In this document: positions 7,896-16,264 of the stretch, one piece after another
How positions within the stretch are numbered: position 1 is the first letter of the stretch
Layout: every line of letters begins with the position of its first letter
DNA from: an uncultured Prevotella sp.
GTDB taxonomy: Bacteria > Bacteroidota > Bacteroidia > Bacteroidales > Bacteroidaceae
NCBI GenBank assembly: GCA_900547005.1
Contig: URER01000004.1
Coordinates: 1 to 64,000 of the forward strand
DNA length: 64,000 nucleotides
Direction: 5' to 3'
Made by a program: the position numbers and the translations under genes
The notes under the pieces: model-generated
What the model was told of the DNA's origin: nothing
The model's input: only the letters and a program-made list of their open reading frames with translations
The model's database searches: none

Positions 7896-8810
7896 TCAGA
7901 CATCGAAAACAAGTTTCTCATTCGTAAGATAGCTATTGGGGAATATAGCTTTAGCCTCATCAAGGAGTACACTCTCATCACGATAACGAGAAGAATAATG
8001 CCCAAGAAGCAGTTTCCCGACATTGGCATCACGAGCTACCATAGCAGCCTGAGCAGCCGTACTATGATGATAAATACGAGCCTTTTCAATATTATCCTCT
8101 GCGTATGTGCTCTCATGATAAAGCGTACTAACCCCCTTTATCAATTCATGTAAATGAGGAAGATAGCGCGTATCCGAACAATAAGCATAGCTTAGTGGAG
8201 CATCTGCCGGAACGGTAAGACGCTCATGCGGCACGAAATCACCATCCGGAGTAGTCCATCCTGCTCCTGCCTTTATATTGTTTATCTGACTTATTGGAAT
8301 ATTATAGAAATCTATCATGTCGCGCCTGATATGCGGTAATGCCGGTTTCTCTCTAAAAATAAAGCCGCAACATGGCACCCGATGTTCCAAAGGAATCGTC
8401 TCTACAATAAGGCTACGGTCTTCGTATATAACAGTTCTTTCAGCCGTATCCACCGCATGGAACACGATATTATATTCTAATCCTGTGCAGAACAATTCAA
8501 CTTGCGCATTCAAAATACTTTCCAATTCAGCCGGAGCATATATGTGAAGCGGCGCAGTACGCCCAAGCATTCCGAATGTTGAAATCATCCCTATAAGTCC
8601 GAAACAATGGTCTCCATGTATATGAGATATGAATACCGCCTGTATCTTAGAAAAATGGATGTGTGTATGGCGCACCTGCATCTGCGTTCCTTCGCCACAA
8701 TCAATCATGAAGCACTTGTCCCGAAACTCCACGATTTGCGAAGAAGCATAATGTTGCAGCGTAGGTAGCGCACTGCCACATCCTAAGATATGTACCTTAA
8801 ACGACTTCAA
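7896..8810 (-). CDS. rnz: Ribonuclease Z (tRNA 3' endonuclease)
   Basis: A 304-residue metallo-beta-lactamase-fold nuclease that removes 3' trailers from pre-tRNAs. The N-terminal GCGSALPT motif, the zinc motif HIHGDH (H63, H65, D67, H68), a central LYHEST segment and the late LLGHYSSRY with its metal-binding histidine are all visible. The length is that of the short bacterial form. It is the last gene of a minus-strand unit, 17 bp after the lipoprotein gene, and ends before a strong bidirectional terminator. Confidence 0.94.
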   Translation of the reverse strand: MKSFKVHILGCGSALPTLQHYASSQIVEFRDKCFMIDCGEGTQMQVRHTHIHFSKIQAVFISHIHGDHCFGLIGMISTFGMLGRTAPLHIYAPAELESILNAQVELFCTGLEYNIVFHAVDTAERTVIYEDRSLIVETIPLEHRVPCCGFIFREKPALPHIRRDMIDFYNIPISQINNIKAGAGWTTPDGDFVPHERLTVPADAPLSYAYCSDTRYLPHLHELIKGVSTLYHESTYAEDNIEKARIYHHSTAAQAAMVARDANVGKLLLGHYSSRYRDESVLLDEAKAIFPNSYLTNEKLVFDV

Positions 8811-8827
8811 AATCTTTCTCTTATATA

Positions 8828-9388
8828 TTAATGTAAACGCTTGAAACCGTACACTCCGTCTTCATTTTCAAGATACATTGAGTCGGCACCAAGCTCTATA
8901 ATGTCGAAAATATCCTTATTCAACAGCAACATACCATTTTGTATGCGCCAACTCGTCCAGGGAGCACTTTCAGCATCCATATTAGATTTTACGACTCCAC
9001 CCTCTTTTATTTCAAAATTACGGTCGATACTTGCCCATTTGCCTTCCAAAGAGGTAAGATTTATGACCTTTTTAGCAAAAGTGTCTCCATATTCCACGTG
9101 TGAAATCACAGCCAAACGATCGCCTGCAAGCAAACCACCAAACACTCCAGACAAAGAATCGTCAAGATTAATCATATAGTAATGTACGCTTCCATCATCA
9201 CCAACAAGCTCCAAAGTGTGCATGGCTGTACCTTCACCACACTTTCCATATATTGTAGAGTCCTCAACAGCAATAGAATCCGCCTCCCCAATTCCTCTTA
9301 TTTCAGTAGTTTTGGCCTTCTTTTCATTGCAACCCGCCAAAACAGACATCAAGAGTACAAAGATTGCAATAACTCTAATTCTACGCAT
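8828..9388 (-). CDS. Lipoprotein with a lipocalin-like C-terminal domain
   Basis: A 186-residue lipoprotein. Two arginines, a hydrophobic stretch and the lipobox LAGC give a predicted lipidated Cys20. The mature part has an N-terminal small beta domain (about 40-110), then a segment beginning LEGKWASIDRNFEI and ending DGVYGFKRL. That segment resembles lipocalin-like domains common in Bacteroidales lipoproteins. Function is unknown. It lies between mazG and rnz on the same strand with short gaps, which suggests co-transcription but does not indicate a shared role. Confidence 0.75.
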   Translation of the reverse strand: MRRIRVIAIFVLLMSVLAGCNEKKAKTTEIRGIGEADSIAVEDSTIYGKCGEGTAMHTLELVGDDGSVHYYMINLDDSLSGVFGGLLAGDRLAVISHVEYGDTFAKKVINLTSLEGKWASIDRNFEIKEGGVVKSNMDAESAPWTSWRIQNGMLLLNKDIFDIIELGADSMYLENEDGVYGFKRLH

Positions 9389-9454
9389 AATTCTTTTGTT
9401 TATTAGTTATTTAAATAAGATATTTATATTCATAAACAGTGTTGCGCAACAACA

Positions 9455-10303
9455 TTATTGTTGTTCTTGCGCTTTTGCCTCATTCCATAGATAATCCATT
9501 TCCTCTAAAGTCATGTCGGTAAGTGGCTTACCGCATTTAATAGAATGGTCTTCTATGTAATTGAAACGGCTAATGAACTTTTTATTCGTAAACTCTAATG
9601 CATTGTCAGGATTAAGTTTATAAAGACGTGCCGCGTTTATCACGCTAAAAAGGAAGTCGCCCAATTCTTTAGTCGATTTATTCTTATCTCCTTTACGAAG
9701 TTCTGCCTCAAGCTCGCCAAGTTCCTCTCGCACCTTAGCCCAGACATCCCCTTTGTCTTCCCAATCAAACCCGACATTGCGGGCTTTATCTTGTATTCTA
9801 TATGCTTTTATCAACGAAGGCAAAGTATTAGGAACCCCGCCCAACACTCTTTTGTTTCCATCTTTCTCTTTCAGTTTTATCTGTTCCCACTTCTCTATTA
9901 CTTGTGCGGCCGTAGAAACTTCCTCGTCTGTCTTTTCATCGGAACCATAAGGCAAAGGCTTGGGTTCAACAGCGCCAACCTGTGAAGAATGATATACGTG
10001 CGGATGTCTAAATATCAGTTTATCTGTGAGTTTCTCACAAACATCAGCTATATCAAACTGTTTTTTTTCCTCTCCAATCTTCGCATAGAAGCAGATATGA
10101 AGTAATACATCACCCAACTCCTTGCATATATTCAACTCGTCATCCTTGAGAAGTGCATCACACAACTCAAAAGTTTCTTCTATTGTATTAGGTCTAAGGC
10201 TCTCATTCGTTTGCTTTTTATCCCACGGGCATTCCACCCGCAACGTGTCTAACACGTCGAGCAAACGTCCGAAAGCCTTCATTTTTTCCTCTTTTGTGTG
10301 CAT
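9455..10303 (-). CDS. mazG: Nucleoside triphosphate pyrophosphohydrolase MazG
   Basis: A 282-residue all-alpha NTP-PPase with two tandem MazG domains. It hydrolyses NTPs and dNTPs to the monophosphate and pyrophosphate. The first domain shows CPWDKKQT and the metal-binding EETFELCDAL...ELGDVLLH pattern. The second has a matching REELGELEAEL...ELGDFLFSVINAARL. The length equals that of the usual MazG of this group. It is the first gene of the mazG - lipoprotein - rnz unit, and a candidate -7 element lies about 20 bp upstream. Confidence 0.93.
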   Translation of the reverse strand: MHTKEEKMKAFGRLLDVLDTLRVECPWDKKQTNESLRPNTIEETFELCDALLKDDELNICKELGDVLLHICFYAKIGEEKKQFDIADVCEKLTDKLIFRHPHVYHSSQVGAVEPKPLPYGSDEKTDEEVSTAAQVIEKWEQIKLKEKDGNKRVLGGVPNTLPSLIKAYRIQDKARNVGFDWEDKGDVWAKVREELGELEAELRKGDKNKSTKELGDFLFSVINAARLYKLNPDNALEFTNKKFISRFNYIEDHSIKCGKPLTDMTLEEMDYLWNEAKAQEQQ

Positions 10304-10322
10304 ATTTGTCTTAATTTATTGG

Positions 10323-10330
10323 CAAAGATA
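10323..10330 (-). promoter_or_regulatory. Candidate -7 element for mazG
   Basis: The minus strand reads TATCTTTG, 20 bp upstream of the mazG start codon. It faces away from the valS promoter at 10374. Confidence 0.55.
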
Positions 10331-10373
10331 ATAAAAGTTAAGTTATATAAGACGAGAGTTGATAGTTTTTTTG

Positions 10374-10381
10374 TAATTTTG
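10374..10381 (+). promoter_or_regulatory. Candidate -7 element for valS
   Basis: TAATTTTG followed by C, 36 bp before the valS ATG. A weak -33 TTG sits at 10349-10351, with a slightly long 22-bp spacer. Confidence 0.55.
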
Positions 10382-10417
10382 CAGTGTTTTTATAGGAATT
10401 AAAAGAAATAAATAGAA

Positions 10418-13138
10418 ATGGAATTAGCAAGCAAATATGACCCAAAAGAAGTGGAGTCGAAATGGTATCAATATTGGATTGACCATAAATTGTTTAGTAG
10501 TAAACCTGATGAGCGCGAGCCATACACAATAGTCATACCGCCGCCAAACGTAACAGGAGTGCTACACATGGGTCATATGCTCAACAATACCATACAAGAT
10601 ATTCTCGTAAGACGTGCACGTATGGAAGGCAAAAATGCTTGTTGGGTTCCAGGAACAGACCACGCCTCGATTGCAACCGAGGCCAAAGTGGTGAAAAGAC
10701 TTGCTGAAAAAGGAATAAAGAAACACGACCTGACACGTGAAGAGTTCTTGAAACACGCATGGGAATGGACACATGAGCATGGTGGAATAATTCTGAAACA
10801 GTTACGCCGTCTCGGTGCAAGTTGCGATTGGGATCGCACAGCATTCACTATGGACGAGAAACGCTCGGAAAGCGTCATCAAAGTGTTCGTTGATTTATAT
10901 AACAAAGGCCTTATATACCGTGGCTTGCGTATGGTAAATTGGGATCCTAAGGCTCTCACGGCATTAAGTAACGAGGAAGTAGTTTATCGCGAGGAACAGT
11001 CCAAACTCTATCATCTGAAATATTACGTAGCCGAAGAATGTGACTGTAGCGATATAGAGAACGCTGCGGAAGGCAACGTCATACATAAAGACAGCAAAGG
11101 CTACTATGCCGTAGTTGCGACAACACGTCCGGAAACCATCATGGGCGATACCGCAATGTGCATCAATCCTAAAGATCCAAAGAATCAATGGCTCAAAGGA
11201 AAGAAAGTTGTTGTGCCACTCGTAGGACGTGTTATCCAAGTTATTGAAGACCGCTATGTAGACATTGAGTTTGGTACGGGATGCTTAAAGGTTACGCCGG
11301 CCCACGATACAAACGACAATATGCTTGGCAAGAAGCATAATCTTGAGACAATAGACATATTCAATCCCGATGCAACTATCTCAGAAGCAGCAGGAATGTA
11401 TATAGGTATGGACCGCTTTGAATGCCGTAAACAAATTGCCAACGACCTGCAAGAAGCTGGTCTCATGGAGAGAATCGAGGACTATATTAATAAGGTTGGC
11501 TATTCGGAGCGCAATCCTGATACAGCCATCGAACCCCGCCTCTCACTTCAATGGTTCCTCAAGATGCAGCATTTTGCCGACATAGCATTACCTCCAGTAA
11601 TGAATGGGGAAATGAACTTCTATCCTGCCAAATATAAAACAACGTATAAAAATTGGCTTGAAAATATTCAGGACTGGTGTATATCGCGCCAACTGTGGTG
11701 GGGACATCGCATTCCGGCTTACTACTACGATAACGCCGGTGCAACGGCTGATGGCACTGAAAACTTCGTAGTTGCCGAGACTCCAGAAAAAGCTCTGCAA
11801 TTAGCTAAGGGAAAAAGTGGCAACAACAATCTTACGCTTGCCGATCTGAAACAAGAAGAGGATGCGTTGGATACATGGTTCTCATCTTGGTTGTGGCCAA
11901 TTTCATTGTTTGACGGTATCAACAATCCCGACAACGAGGAGATAAACTACTACTACCCCACCTCTGACCTCGTAACAGGTCCTGACATCATATTCTTTTG
12001 GGTAGCAAGAATGATAATGGCTGGTGAGGAATATATGGGCAAGTTCCCATTCAAAAATGTCTATTTCACAGGTATTGTACGCGACAAATTAGGCCGTAAG
12101 ATGTCAAAGAGCCTCGGCAACTCACCCGACCCTTTGATGCTTATAGATAAGTTTGGTGCTGATGGTGTACGTATGGGAATGATGCTATCAGCTCCCGCAG
12201 GCAACGATATACTCTTCGACGAAAGTCTATGCGAGCAAGGACGTAACTTTAATAATAAGATATGGAACGCTTTCCGACTTGTCAAAGGTTGGGAAACTAC
12301 TGACATAGAGCAGCCGGAAGCTAATAAGATTGCAACGGAATGGTTTGAAGCAAAGGTCAAACTCGCCAATGAAGAATTGAATGACCTGTTCTCCAAGTAT
12401 CGTATTTCCGAAGCTCTTATGGTTGCATACCGTCTCTTCTGGGATGAGTTCTCGAGTTGGTATCTCGAAATGGTTAAGCCAGCTTACGGTTCTCCTATCG
12501 ACAAGACGACGTATGACGCTACTCTCCGCTTCTTCGACATCTTGCTCAAGATGCTTCATCCATTCATGCCATTCATTACGGAAGAACTTTGGCAAGCGAT
12601 ATACAAACGCCAAGACGGCGAATCCATCATGCGCGAGAAACTCGAAGTGGCATCTCCGACAGATGCGGAGCGCAAACTAATCGAGAATATCGAGTTTGTT
12701 AAGCAAATCGTTAGTGGTGTGCGCATGATACGCAATCAGAAGAACATCTCTCCGAAAGAGCCACTAAACTTGCAGGCTGTAGGTGAAAATCACTATTCAG
12801 AGTTTAATGCCGTGATTACGAAGATGGCTAATCTCGCATCTATTGAGACTGTTTCCGAGAAGTCTGCCGATGCTTCACAATTCATGATTGGCACCGACGA
12901 GTTCGCTATTCCTCTTGGTAATCTCATTGATGTAACAGCAGAACTTGAGAAAGCCGAAGCCCAATTGAAGCATCTTGAAGGTTTCCTCATGGGAATTAAA
13001 AAGAAGCTCTCTAATGAAAAGTTCGTAGCAAACGCTCCGGAGGCCGTGGTAGCTCTCGAAAGAAAAAAGCAAAGCGACTCTGAAGAGAAGATTGCCATGC
13101 TCAAGGAAACCATAGCAGAACTAAAAAGCAAGGCATAA
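10418..13138 (+). CDS. valS: Valine--tRNA ligase
   Basis: A 906-residue class I aminoacyl-tRNA synthetase charging tRNA-Val. The HIGH motif appears as HMGH near residue 50 in PPNVTGVLHMGHML. The KMSKS motif is at about 561-565. The editing (CP1) domain lies between, including TTRPETIMGDTA. An anticodon-binding domain follows, and the last 70 residues form the coiled-coil arm typical of ValRS (AELEKAEAQLKHLEG...). Full length for the family. It stands alone with its own promoter and ends before a strong hairpin. Confidence 0.97.
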   Translation: MELASKYDPKEVESKWYQYWIDHKLFSSKPDEREPYTIVIPPPNVTGVLHMGHMLNNTIQDILVRRARMEGKNACWVPGTDHASIATEAKVVKRLAEKGIKKHDLTREEFLKHAWEWTHEHGGIILKQLRRLGASCDWDRTAFTMDEKRSESVIKVFVDLYNKGLIYRGLRMVNWDPKALTALSNEEVVYREEQSKLYHLKYYVAEECDCSDIENAAEGNVIHKDSKGYYAVVATTRPETIMGDTAMCINPKDPKNQWLKGKKVVVPLVGRVIQVIEDRYVDIEFGTGCLKVTPAHDTNDNMLGKKHNLETIDIFNPDATISEAAGMYIGMDRFECRKQIANDLQEAGLMERIEDYINKVGYSERNPDTAIEPRLSLQWFLKMQHFADIALPPVMNGEMNFYPAKYKTTYKNWLENIQDWCISRQLWWGHRIPAYYYDNAGATADGTENFVVAETPEKALQLAKGKSGNNNLTLADLKQEEDALDTWFSSWLWPISLFDGINNPDNEEINYYYPTSDLVTGPDIIFFWVARMIMAGEEYMGKFPFKNVYFTGIVRDKLGRKMSKSLGNSPDPLMLIDKFGADGVRMGMMLSAPAGNDILFDESLCEQGRNFNNKIWNAFRLVKGWETTDIEQPEANKIATEWFEAKVKLANEELNDLFSKYRISEALMVAYRLFWDEFSSWYLEMVKPAYGSPIDKTTYDATLRFFDILLKMLHPFMPFITEELWQAIYKRQDGESIMREKLEVASPTDAERKLIENIEFVKQIVSGVRMIRNQKNISPKEPLNLQAVGENHYSEFNAVITKMANLASIETVSEKSADASQFMIGTDEFAIPLGNLIDVTAELEKAEAQLKHLEGFLMGIKKKLSNEKFVANAPEAVVALERKKQSDSEEKIAMLKETIAELKSKA

Positions 13139-13220
13139 TGCACTTATTTTTATGATAAAACGCCCTTAATACATTAAATTAATGTTCGACAATTAGGAGG
13201 GCATATCATATATATAAAAA

Positions 13221-13268
13221 AGGGGCATATCATTTTGTCATAACAGACAGATGATATGCCCCTTTTCA
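13221..13268. terminator. Bidirectional terminator between valS and the flavoprotein gene
   Basis: AGGGGCATATCAT (13221-13233) pairs with ATGATATGCCCCT (13251-13263). An A-run precedes it and a T-run follows, as expected between convergent genes. Confidence 0.85.
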
Positions 13269-13347
13269 TATATTTATCATTATTATTTTAAATACGAGAT
13301 GGCAAATTATATCATCAAAACTTTAATATAATAGACTTCTAAAATCT

Positions 13348-14967
13348 TTACGAAACGCCTTCCAGAAATTCCTTACACATCTCGGCGCAACGCTCGCCAT
13401 CGACACCCGCCGAGACGATGCCTCCGGCATAACCAGCCCCCTCGCCACAAGGAAAAAGTCCCTTTATGCGAATATGTTGAAGGGTTTCATTATCACGCAA
13501 GATACGTATTGGTGACGAAGTGCGCGTCTCTATGGCTATCAATGTAGCCTCATTCGTTAGGAAACCATGACTTGACTTGCCGAAAGCCTTGAAACCTTCT
13601 TGTAATCTCTTTGATATAAACGATGGAAGCCAAAAATGTAGGGGACTGCTTATAAGCCCCGGAGCATAGCTACTTTTTGGTAAATCGTATGATAAACGGC
13701 CATTTACAAAGTCAGACATACGTTGTGCTGGAGCCGTCTGGCGCATATTGCCCTGCTGCCAGCAGTCTTTTTCGAGCTTTTCTTGCAAAGCCATCATGCA
13801 CAAAGCATCCCTTTGGACATCATCTTCCTCCATTCTATCATCATTCAAACGCAGTTCACCCTCTTTCACATCCTCCGGGTGTATCTCCACCACCATACCG
13901 CTGTTGCTCCATTGCGTACCACGATTGCTTGGCGACATTCCATTCACCACAATCTGTTGCTTGCCCGTAGCGGCAGGTATTACAAAACCTCCCGGACACA
14001 TACAGAATGAATATACTCCACGCTCATCTACCTGCGTAACGAATGAATATTCGGCTGCCGGAAGATACTTTCCACGACCGTTCTTGCTATGATATTGTAT
14101 CTGGTCAATAAGCTCCGAAGGATGTTCAAGACGCACACCAATGGCAATACCTTTCGGTTCTATCTCTATTTTTGCCGTAGCAAGATGCCTATACACATCA
14201 CGTGCCGAATGGCCGGTGGCAAGAATGACTGGTCCGCGGAATATCTTCTCCTCTCCAGTTACCATATCCAAAGACTCGACTCCAACCACGGTATCGTCAT
14301 TAATGATAAGTCTTGTCATCTTCGTCTGAAAGAACACCTCTCCTCCGCAACTAATAATAGTGTTGCGCATATTCTCTATCACGCGCGGAAGTTTATCCGT
14401 TCCGATATGAGGATGAGCATCTGCAAGAATAGAAGTCGATGCACCGTGCTGACAGAACACCCCAAGTATCTTATTAACATTCCCACGCTTCTTGCTCCTC
14501 GTATAGAGCTTACCGTCCGAGTAAGCCCCTGCTCCACCTTCACCAAAACAGTAATTGCTCTCGCCATCTACGCTTTGCGTTTTTGTTATCATCGAAAGGT
14601 CTTTCTTCCTTTCTCGTACATTCTTGCCACGTTCCAACACAACAGGGCGAAGTCCCAACTCTATCAGTCTAAGTGCGGCAAAAAGACCACCGGGACCTGC
14701 CCCAACGACAATTACCCGAGGCTTGTCGCTCACGTCGCAGTATTCCATCCGCTCATATTCATCGTCTTGTGGGAATTCATTTACATAAACTCTCACTTTA
14801 AGATTCACGTATATTGTACGGTGTCGTGCGTCTATCGACTTTTTCAAAACCCTTACATGATTTATCGTGCGGGCATCCAATCCCTTGTCGCGCGATATAA
14901 ATTCTCGCAAGGTGGCCTCATTTGCCGTCTGTTGCGGCAACACTCTTATCTGATATTCGTATGTCAT
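13348..14967 (-). CDS. FAD-dependent dehydrogenase of the COG2509 type
   Basis: A 539-residue flavoprotein. Residues 1-75 form a small N-terminal domain with RVLKKSIDARHR. The FAD dinucleotide motif VGAGPGGLFAALRL follows near residue 88, with ILATGHSARD in the middle and PCGEGAGYAGGIVSAGVDG near the C-terminus. This architecture matches the uncharacterised COG2509 dehydrogenases, whose substrate is unknown. The start overlaps the upstream esterase stop by 4 bp (ATGA), so the two genes form a translationally coupled unit. A link between the two activities is not evident. Confidence 0.85.
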   Translation of the reverse strand: MTYEYQIRVLPQQTANEATLREFISRDKGLDARTINHVRVLKKSIDARHRTIYVNLKVRVYVNEFPQDDEYERMEYCDVSDKPRVIVVGAGPGGLFAALRLIELGLRPVVLERGKNVRERKKDLSMITKTQSVDGESNYCFGEGGAGAYSDGKLYTRSKKRGNVNKILGVFCQHGASTSILADAHPHIGTDKLPRVIENMRNTIISCGGEVFFQTKMTRLIINDDTVVGVESLDMVTGEEKIFRGPVILATGHSARDVYRHLATAKIEIEPKGIAIGVRLEHPSELIDQIQYHSKNGRGKYLPAAEYSFVTQVDERGVYSFCMCPGGFVIPAATGKQQIVVNGMSPSNRGTQWSNSGMVVEIHPEDVKEGELRLNDDRMEEDDVQRDALCMMALQEKLEKDCWQQGNMRQTAPAQRMSDFVNGRLSYDLPKSSYAPGLISSPLHFWLPSFISKRLQEGFKAFGKSSHGFLTNEATLIAIETRTSSPIRILRDNETLQHIRIKGLFPCGEGAGYAGGIVSAGVDGERCAEMCKEFLEGVS

Positions 14968-16118
14968 CTTTTTCTTAAATTTCGGTTAAAGAACTCCAAT
15001 ATCATCTTTTGGTTGTTGAGATTGCACTCATGTGGTTGGTCGAGGATGAAAGTTTCGAGCTTCTCCGACGCTCCCATCGCATCCCATACGGCGTGCATTT
15101 TATTGAAAGCATCCTCGACTCCCGGTATCGGGAAGAGCTTATCACGCTTTCCCGATACAAAAAGCATAGGTTTGGGAGCAGCCAACGACGCTATGTCGGG
15201 ATAGTCCATGTAACGTCGTAGATTAGGAATGGTATTGGCAAAGCCACCATTTTCCTTTCTTCCATATTTCTTTGTGAGCTGCGCCTCTGTTGTTATCATC
15301 CAGCAGATGGCACATCCCGCCTTTATGTCATCGCTCAATGCTGAGAGCATCCACGTGCGATAAGCACCCATTGAGCACCCCGCCGCACCAATTCTATCCT
15401 TGTCGACAAATGGGAGCGAAGCTAAGAATGCCGTTGACATAATATCATCGCGGTGCATATAGGCACACAAGTTTTGCCCGGCCATCATCATATTGCCGGC
15501 AATTATGTCGTATTTTTTACGATCTACGCCCTCTTTCCGTCCGCGTTCGCCCCACAACGGCGCATCTATGGAGAACACCACATAGCCATTACGAGCCAAA
15601 TAATCGCCCAAGTATTGTCCCTCATAGAGTTGTTTTGCCCATGCATCGGCATCCGCCAAGACGGTTGAATCAACAGCAAACGGCCTTATCATCTTCTCTT
15701 TCCCGATGGAAAGATGCGCCCCATGGTCGTGAAGGAGATTAACAGCCGGATGCTTTCCCTGTCCGAAAGGTACAAGCAGATAAGCTTTCACACGATACCA
15801 CCGGCTCAAAGCAAACTCAATTTTGCGAGCCACATAACCGTCGCGTCGTTCTTCGGCTATCACTTTCATATCCCAACTATCAGGACTCGGTGGCAAAGCC
15901 CCCATACATTCAAAGACTTTCTTCTGCGCATCAGCACGCCAACGGGTTTTCTCTTTATAATTAAAATATGCATAAGGATAAGTGAGGGACGTTTGAATGG
16001 AGTCTATATAGATAGGTATATCACCCTCGTATTCATGTTGCCACACATCATTTTGTGCATCGGTTTTAACACAAAACAATGTGGCAAGAATAAGGAAAAA
16101 TGTTATCGAACGTGTCAT
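14964..16118 (-). CDS. Secreted alpha/beta hydrolase (dienelactone hydrolase / acetyl xylan esterase-like)
   Basis: A 384-residue exported hydrolase. The first 20 residues form a signal peptide ending near TDAQ. The nucleophile elbow is GCSMG, in RIGAAGCSMGAYRTW. The catalytic acid is probably the aspartate in FVSGKRDKLFP and the histidine is in DQPHECN. The layout resembles esterases often annotated as acetyl xylan or prolyl-oligopeptidase-like hydrolases in Bacteroidales. The true substrate is unknown; polysaccharide deacetylation is one possibility. It is the first gene of a coupled pair with the COG2509 flavoprotein and divergent from thrA. Confidence 0.75.
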   Translation of the reverse strand: MTRSITFFLILATLFCVKTDAQNDVWQHEYEGDIPIYIDSIQTSLTYPYAYFNYKEKTRWRADAQKKVFECMGALPPSPDSWDMKVIAEERRDGYVARKIEFALSRWYRVKAYLLVPFGQGKHPAVNLLHDHGAHLSIGKEKMIRPFAVDSTVLADADAWAKQLYEGQYLGDYLARNGYVVFSIDAPLWGERGRKEGVDRKKYDIIAGNMMMAGQNLCAYMHRDDIMSTAFLASLPFVDKDRIGAAGCSMGAYRTWMLSALSDDIKAGCAICWMITTEAQLTKKYGRKENGGFANTIPNLRRYMDYPDIASLAAPKPMLFVSGKRDKLFPIPGVEDAFNKMHAVWDAMGASEKLETFILDQPHECNLNNQKMILEFFNRNLRKR

Positions 16119-16136
16119 AATAAGATTATTTTGCTA

Positions 16137-16144
16137 CAAAATTA
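16137..16144 (-). promoter_or_regulatory. Candidate -7 element for the esterase gene
   Basis: The minus strand reads TAATTTTG, 18 bp upstream of the esterase start, in the divergent region shared with thrA. Confidence 0.5.
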
Positions 16145-16165
16145 CTTATTTTGTACGAGAAACTA

Positions 16166-16196
16166 TTGGCTATTGAAAGATTTCTTTGTATTTTTG
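16166..16196 (+). promoter_or_regulatory. Candidate promoter of thrA
   Basis: TTG (16166-16168), a 20-bp spacer and TATTTTTG (16189-16196) match the Bacteroidetes consensus. The 68-bp leader before thrA contains no recognisable leader peptide rich in Thr or Ile codons and no clear attenuator hairpin. Confidence 0.6.
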
Positions 16197-16264
16197 CGCC
16201 CAAGTTTATGTTTTCCCCGTTTGTCTCGGGGCAACATTAATATTAACAACATATTCATAAGGAA

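Noticed and set aside
14089..15204. A 371-codon open frame on the plus strand
   Set aside because: It lies antisense to the well-supported flavoprotein and esterase genes, has no promoter or family resemblance, and its composition is that of a shadow frame.
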